From Acidimicrobiaceae bacterium (GTDB lineage: Bacteria; Actinomycetota; Acidimicrobiia; Acidimicrobiales; RAAP-2), in assembly GCA_027449885.1 (NCBI GenBank), contig DAIDKS010000023.1, positions 1-44,830 on the forward strand: a stretch of DNA of 44,830 nt, in the 5' to 3' direction. Under the pieces are notes generated by a model. The model had not been told where the DNA came from, made no database searches, and worked only from the letters and a program-made list of their open reading frames with translations. This document shows, in pieces, positions 40,867 to 44,830 of the stretch. Position numbers and translations under genes: made by a program. Position 1 is the first letter of the stretch; every line of letters starts with the position of its first letter.

Positions 40867-41807
40867 GGCGCGGCGAACTCCTCGCGCGCGATGCCCAGGT
40901 AGAAGAGGACGGCGTCGAGGTAGGGCACCGAGAGGGTCGCGTCGGCCGCCGCCCGGACGGCCGACTTCGCGTTGAAGGCGACGCCGAGTCCGGCGAGGGC
41001 GATCATGTCGAGGTCGTTCGCGCCGTCGCCGACCGCGACCGTCCGCTCGAGGGGGATGCCGGCCTCCGCGGCGAAGCGCGCCAGCGCGCGGGCCTTGCCC
41101 GCGCGATCGACGATCTCCCCGAGGACTCGACCGGTGAGCCGGTCCCCCGACACCTCCAGGCGGTTGGCGGCGAGACGGGTCACGCCGAGCGGCGTGAGGA
41201 GCGGCTCGAGGATCTCGACGAAGCCCCCCGAGACCACGGCGGCGAGGTGGCCGTGACGCTCGAGGGTGCGCACCAGGGTCCGGGCCCCCGGGGTGAGGCG
41301 CAGGTCGGCGCGCACCTCGTCGAGCACGGCGACGGCGAGCCCCTCGAGGGTGGCCACCCGCGCGCGCAACGAGGCGGCGAAGTCGAGGGCCCCGCCCATG
41401 GCGGCGGCGGTGATCGCGGCGACCTCCTCGCCCCGGCCGGCCCGCTCGGCCAGGAGGTCGATGACCTCGTCCTGGAGGAAGGTGGAGTCGGCGTCCATGA
41501 CGACGAGGTGGGGCTCGTCGCGACGTCGACCCGCCGGCTGGATCGCGACGTCGAGCTCCCGCGAGCGGGCGAGCGGGGCGAGCGCGCTCGCGAGGTCCCC
41601 CCCGCCGCGCACGCGCAGCTCGTAGGCGACGACCGGACGGTCCCCGAGGTGGACGAGGTCCTCGACGACGGCGCCGGCCGCGCCGAGGTCGCGCCGGAGC
41701 TCCGCGAGGTCGGCCTCGCTCAGGCGTGCCGCGATGACCGTCACGGTGCGCGCGAGCTCGTCGGGGCGCCCGTCGCCGGCGAGGGAGGGGGTGGGCTCCG
41801 GCGTCAC
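40863..41807 (-). CDS. serB: phosphoserine phosphatase
   Basis: A HAD-superfamily phosphatase of 314 residues completing L-serine synthesis. An N-terminal ACT-like region spans about 20-95. The HAD motif I is VVMDADSTF with D105 (nucleophile) and D107. VVSGGFVEILEPLL carries motif II, the lysine lies in GKARALA, and GDGANDLDMI is motif III. NAKSAVRAAADATL is the usual C-terminal segment. It starts at GTG 41807, 6 bases after a TACGCT box that lies in the gap behind the MFS gene. Confidence 0.92.
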   Translation of the reverse strand: MTPEPTPSLAGDGRPDELARTVTVIAARLSEADLAELRRDLGAAGAVVEDLVHLGDRPVVAYELRVRGGGDLASALAPLARSRELDVAIQPAGRRRDEPHLVVMDADSTFLQDEVIDLLAERAGRGEEVAAITAAAMGGALDFAASLRARVATLEGLAVAVLDEVRADLRLTPGARTLVRTLERHGHLAAVVSGGFVEILEPLLTPLGVTRLAANRLEVSGDRLTGRVLGEIVDRAGKARALARFAAEAGIPLERTVAVGDGANDLDMIALAGLGVAFNAKSAVRAAADATLSVPYLDAVLFYLGIAREEFAAP

Positions 41808-41813
41808 CCCTCG

Positions 41814-41819
41814 AGCGTA
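41814..41819 (-). promoter_or_regulatory. -10 box of serB (leaderless type)
   Basis: TACGCT on the minus strand, 6 bases before the serB GTG, inside the 16-base gap to the MFS gene. Confidence 0.5.
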
Positions 41820-41823
41820 GACG

Positions 41824-43080
41824 TCACCCCGACGCGCCCCGCAGCCGCCGGACCTCGGCCACGTGCGGGTCGTGGCGGGCGTCGAAGCGCCAGAGGGCGG
41901 GCAGGGCCGCGGCGGCCAGGCCGACCGCGCCGCTGCACCCGAGTCCCCCCGCCGCGAGCGAGAGCCGCAGCGAGGAGAGGCCCGCCATCAGCCCGGCGCG
42001 GAACTGCCCGAAGGTCGGCCCGAGCGAGTAGGAGATCAACTCGACCCCGGCCATGCGCCCCCGGACCTCGGGCGGGATCGACTCGTTCCAGAGGGTGTTG
42101 CGGAAGATCCCGCTCACCGCGTCGGCCCCGCCCGCCACCACGAGGCCGGCGAGGGTGAGCGTGAGGGAGCTCGTGGTGGCGAAGAGCGCGATCCCGAGGC
42201 CCCAGAGCGCCGCCGCCGCGACGACGGCCCGGCCGTAGTGGTGGACCCGGTGGGTCCAGGCGCTGCTCAGCGTCGCGAGGAGCGCCCCGACGGGGAGCCC
42301 GAGGTAGAGGAGGGAGAGGGCGTAGTGCTCCGGGAAGCGCTCGGCCACGAAGGGGAGCATCATGACGGGGTACGCGAGGGCCATGGCCAGCAGGTCGATC
42401 ACGTACGTGCCGACGACGTCCGGCCGCGTCCGGGCGTAGCGCAGGCCGCTCGCGATCGAGGGGACCTCCTCGCGGGGGTCGCGCACCCGTCCCTCGACGC
42501 GCAGCCCGACGAGCACCACGAGCGACCCGGCGAAGGCCACCACCGTCGCTCCGAAGACGGCCCCCGTCCCGAGGGCCACCACGGCGAGCCCGCCGAGCGA
42601 GGGTCCCACGATGGAGGACACGGTGGTACGGACGTTGGAGAGCGCCGCGGCCGCGCGCTGGCGATCGTGGGAGACGAGCACCTGGGTGAGGGCGGTCAGG
42701 CTCGGTCCCTGCAGGCTGCCGGCGACGATGATGACCGCGTCCACGACGTAGAGGACGGCCGCGTGGGGGTGCGGCGTCAGCGCGTTCGCCATCAACGCCG
42801 CCGACGCCAGCAGCTGCACCAGCTCGGTGGCGAGGATGAGTCGACGGCGATCGAAGCGGTCGGCGAGGACGCCCCCGTAGAGGCCGAAGACGAGCAGCGG
42901 CACGATCTCCACGAGGCCGAGCGCACCCACCGCGATCGGCGAGTGGGTCAGCTGCTTCAACTGGTAGGCGGTCGTCACGTAGGTCGCCTGGCTCCCGACG
43001 GCCGAGACGAAGCCGGCCACGTAGAGGCGGCGGTATCCCGCCGACTCGCGCAGCGGAGCGAGGTCGACCCCGATCCTCAC
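41824..43080 (-). CDS. MFS exporter, EntS-like (MFS_3) type
   Basis: A 418-residue transporter with about 12 hydrophobic segments. LYVAGFVSAVGSQATYVTTAYQLKQLT opens TM1. VFGLYGGVLADRFDRRRLILATE is motif A, and LWNESIPPEVRGRMAGVELISYSLGPTFGQFRAGLMAG is typical of the enterobactin-exporter-like group. It may export a small secreted metabolite. The GTG at 43080 overlaps the acyltransferase gene by 4 bases, suggesting a functional pair. Substrate unknown. Confidence 0.87.
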   Translation of the reverse strand: MRIGVDLAPLRESAGYRRLYVAGFVSAVGSQATYVTTAYQLKQLTHSPIAVGALGLVEIVPLLVFGLYGGVLADRFDRRRLILATELVQLLASAALMANALTPHPHAAVLYVVDAVIIVAGSLQGPSLTALTQVLVSHDRQRAAAALSNVRTTVSSIVGPSLGGLAVVALGTGAVFGATVVAFAGSLVVLVGLRVEGRVRDPREEVPSIASGLRYARTRPDVVGTYVIDLLAMALAYPVMMLPFVAERFPEHYALSLLYLGLPVGALLATLSSAWTHRVHHYGRAVVAAAALWGLGIALFATTSSLTLTLAGLVVAGGADAVSGIFRNTLWNESIPPEVRGRMAGVELISYSLGPTFGQFRAGLMAGLSSLRLSLAAGGLGCSGAVGLAAAALPALWRFDARHDPHVAEVRRLRGASG

Positions 43081-43718
43081 GACGGGGCGCCCGCGACCCA
43101 GCCGCGCGCGGGGTCGTAGTGGCGCAGCACCCGGGCGGGCACGCCGCCGAGCACGACGTGACCCGGGAATCGACCGCGCACGACGGCGCCGGCGGCGACC
43201 GTGGTGTGCTCGCCGAGCTCCGTGCCGGGCAGGATGACGACGTTCGCCCCGAGCCAGCTGCCCGCACCGATGCGCACCGCCGCCTCGACCGGGGTCTGCC
43301 AGCCGATCGACTGGTCGGGGTCCTCGTACGAGTGGTTCTGGTCGGTGATGTAGACGTAGGGACCGGTCTGGATCTCGTCGCCGAGCTCGATGGACCAGTG
43401 CCCGATGATGTGCGACCCCCGTCCGATGACGCACCGACGCCCGATCCGCACCACCGGCGAGGTCAGCATCTCCTGGTCGGGGCCGATGCCCGCGGTGAGG
43501 CACACGCCCGGCCCGATCATGGCCCCCTCGCCGATGCTGAGGTAGCGCTCGTTGTAGATCACGCCCTGCGGGGCGATGAGGGCGGCCCCCCGGCCGAAGT
43601 GGTGGAAGCGTCGCGCGTACTCGTCGTCCGGCCCCACCGTCGCCACCTCGTCGAGGTAGCGCCTCGCCCGACGCACCGTGGCGCCCAGCCACCGGCGCGC
43701 GCGCAACCGGAAACTCAT
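43077..43718 (-). CDS. hexapeptide-repeat (left-handed beta-helix) acyltransferase
   Basis: A 213-residue protein with a polar helical N-terminus (ATVRRARRYLDEVATVG) and then hexapeptide repeats (LSIGEGAMIGPGVCL, VRIGRRCVIGRGSHIIG, IELGDEIQTGPYVYITDQNHSY, VRIGAGSWLGANVVILPGTELGEHTTVAAGAVV). VVLGGVPARVL is the classic cap of the family. DQNHSYEDP supplies the probable catalytic histidine. It could acetylate a sugar, serine or other acceptor. The start at ATG 43718 lies 7 bases after TAGCCT; an upstream in-frame start (43754) would precede the promoter. Confidence 0.85.
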   Translation of the reverse strand: MSFRLRARRWLGATVRRARRYLDEVATVGPDDEYARRFHHFGRGAALIAPQGVIYNERYLSIGEGAMIGPGVCLTAGIGPDQEMLTSPVVRIGRRCVIGRGSHIIGHWSIELGDEIQTGPYVYITDQNHSYEDPDQSIGWQTPVEAAVRIGAGSWLGANVVILPGTELGEHTTVAAGAVVRGRFPGHVVLGGVPARVLRHYDPARGWVAGAPS

Positions 43719-43725
43719 GGGCGTG

Positions 43726-43731
43726 AGGCTA
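43726..43731 (-). promoter_or_regulatory. -10 box of the acyltransferase-MFS genes (leaderless type)
   Basis: TAGCCT on the minus strand, 7 bases before the ATG at 43718. The same hexamer and spacing precede add. Confidence 0.5.
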
Positions 43732-43743
43732 GCCCGCCGCTCG

Positions 43744-43765
43744 CGACGCGCCACGAGGCGCGTCG
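43744..43765 (-). terminator. hairpin downstream of recA
   Basis: A 9-bp stem (43744-43752 with 43757-43765; CGACGCGCC arm) around an ACGA loop, 11 bases after the recA stop. No U-tract. Probable recA terminator. Confidence 0.5.
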
Positions 43766-43776
43766 ACGGCGCCGCG

Positions 43777-44823
43777 TCAGTCGAGCGTCAGCGGCGCGTC
43801 GGCGTCGATCTCCCCGACGACGTCGGGGGTGAGCGCGTTCGCCAGGTGCTCCCGCACCCGCTCGTCGATCTCGGCCATCAGTTGAGGGTTCTCGCGCAGG
43901 AACGTCTTCACGTTCTCACGTCCCTGGCCGAGCTGCTCTCCCTCGTAGGTGAACCAGGCGCCCGCCTTCTTCACGAACCCGAGCTCGACCGCGACGTCGA
44001 GGACCGAGCCCTCACGGCTGATGCCCTGGCCGTACATGATGTCGAACTCGGCCTGCTTGAACGGCGCGGCGCACTTGTTCTTCACGACCTTCACGCGAGT
44101 GCGGCTGCCGACCACGTCGGCGCCGTCCTTGATCGACTCCACCCGGCGGATGTCGAGGCGCACCGACGAGTAGAACTTCAGCGCCCGCCCGCCGGGCGTG
44201 ACCTCGGGTGACCCGTAGATCACCCCGATCTTCTCGCGCAGCTGGTTGATGAAGATCGCCACGGTGTTCGACTTCGACAGACCGCCGGTCAGCTTGCGCA
44301 GGGCCTGGCTCATCAGGCGAGCCTGGAGCCCGACGTGCGAGTCGCCCATGTCGCCCTCGATCTCGGCCTTGGGGGTCAGCGCGGCCACCGAGTCGACCAC
44401 GATGACGTCGAGCGCGCCCGAACGGATCAGCATGTCGGCGATCTCGAGGGCCTGCTCGCCGGTGTCGGGCTGGCTGATCAGCAGGTCGTCCACGTTGACG
44501 CCGATCGCGCGGGCGTAGACGGGGTCCATGGCGTGCTCGGCGTCGATGTAGGCGCAGACGCCACCGTTGCGCTGGGCCTCGGCGACGATGTGCATCGCCA
44601 GGGTCGACTTGCCCGACGACTCGGGGCCGTAGAGCTCGACGATGCGGCCCCGGGGCACGCCCCCGATGCCGAGCGCGAGGTCGAGGGCCAGCGCTCCGGT
44701 CGGGATCGCCTCGATGCTCATGTGCAGGTTCTCGCCCATGCGCATGATCGAGCCCTTCCCGAACTGCTTCTCGATCTGCCCGAGTGCGGCCTCGAGAGCC
44801 TTCGCGCGGTCGTCGGTTGCCAT
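43777..44823 (-). CDS. recA: recombinase RecA
   Basis: A complete 348-residue recombinase that forms the ATP-dependent strand-exchange filament and drives LexA self-cleavage. Walker A is GPESSGKST (near residue 66), with [39 protein letters not shown] split across the conserved core. Loop L2 [21 protein letters not shown] and the C-terminal [14 protein letters not shown] are intact. No intein is present. The C-terminal tail is short and acidic ([11 protein letters not shown]). Only seven bases precede the ATG in this window, so any LexA box is out of view. No recX follows. Confidence 0.97.
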   Translation of the reverse strand: MATDDRAKALEAALGQIEKQFGKGSIMRMGENLHMSIEAIPTGALALDLALGIGGVPRGRIVELYGPESSGKSTLAMHIVAEAQRNGGVCAYIDAEHAMDPVYARAIGVNVDDLLISQPDTGEQALEIADMLIRSGALDVIVVDSVAALTPKAEIEGDMGDSHVGLQARLMSQALRKLTGGLSKSNTVAIFINQLREKIGVIYGSPEVTPGGRALKFYSSVRLDIRRVESIKDGADVVGSRTRVKVVKNKCAAPFKQAEFDIMYGQGISREGSVLDVAVELGFVKKAGAWFTYEGEQLGQGRENVKTFLRENPQLMAEIDERVREHLANALTPDVVGEIDADAPLTLD

Positions 44824-44830
44824 CGGAACT

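Overview
The window is very GC-rich and densely packed with genes. Starts are often GTG, and many neighbouring genes overlap by 4 nt (GTGA or ATGA). The gene content points to Actinomycetota: a deo/add/cdd/punA salvage set with a PGM-type mutase, a [3Fe-4S]-type ferredoxin paired with a P450, and an actinobacterial-type PrpD. The substrate-binding proteins have plain Sec signals, and at least twelve start codons sit 6-9 nt behind a TANNNT box, which suggests leaderless mRNAs. A lineage such as Acidimicrobiia would fit, but this is inference. No rRNA, tRNA, insertion sequence, prophage or CRISPR array was recognised. No gene-free stretch exceeds 300 bases; the longest is about 270 bases (13801-14072).

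Layout. (1) 1-872: the last codons of an unknown gene, then purU. (2) 13800 down to 879 (minus strand): one long catabolic array, livH-livM-livG-livF-substrate-binding protein-CaiB/BaiF CoA-transferase-HMG-CoA-lyase-like enzyme-IclR regulator-prpD-prpB-methyltransferase-small PH-like protein-kynU. A promoter with GATAG/CTATC repeats precedes livH. (3) 14073-17583: a stand-alone NifX-like protein and ettA (minus), then a DHA2-type MFS exporter (plus). (4) 17700-33341: a nucleoside uptake and catabolism island. It holds a BMP-family ABC transporter (binding protein, double ATPase, two permeases), psuK-psuG, cdd-deoA-add, and deoC-ALDH-short ALDH-punA-phosphohexomutase. (5) 33383-35750: rfbC-rfbB divergent from rfbA. 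(6) 35796-38562: bioY, an enoyl-CoA hydratase/isomerase and an aminopeptidase P. (7) 38566-43718 (minus): P450, ferredoxin, esterase, serB, an MFS exporter and a hexapeptide acyltransferase. (8) 43777-44823: complete recA.

How the genes work together. In the nucleoside island, imported nucleosides are deaminated (Cdd, Add) and phosphorolysed (DeoA, PunA). The pentose-1-phosphate is probably isomerised by the PGM-family mutase, and deoxyribose-5-phosphate is split by DeoC. The resulting acetaldehyde can be oxidised by the adjacent ALDH, whose short partner looks like the second half of an ALDH16-type protein. PsuK and PsuG feed pseudouridine into the same uracil and ribose-5-phosphate pools. 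In the first array, a branched-chain-amino-acid-type transporter is tied to CoA transfer, an HMG-CoA-lyase-type C-C cleavage and two methylcitrate-cycle enzymes. A methyl-branched di- or tricarboxylate is a reasonable but unproven substrate, and the terminal kynureninase is unexpected there.
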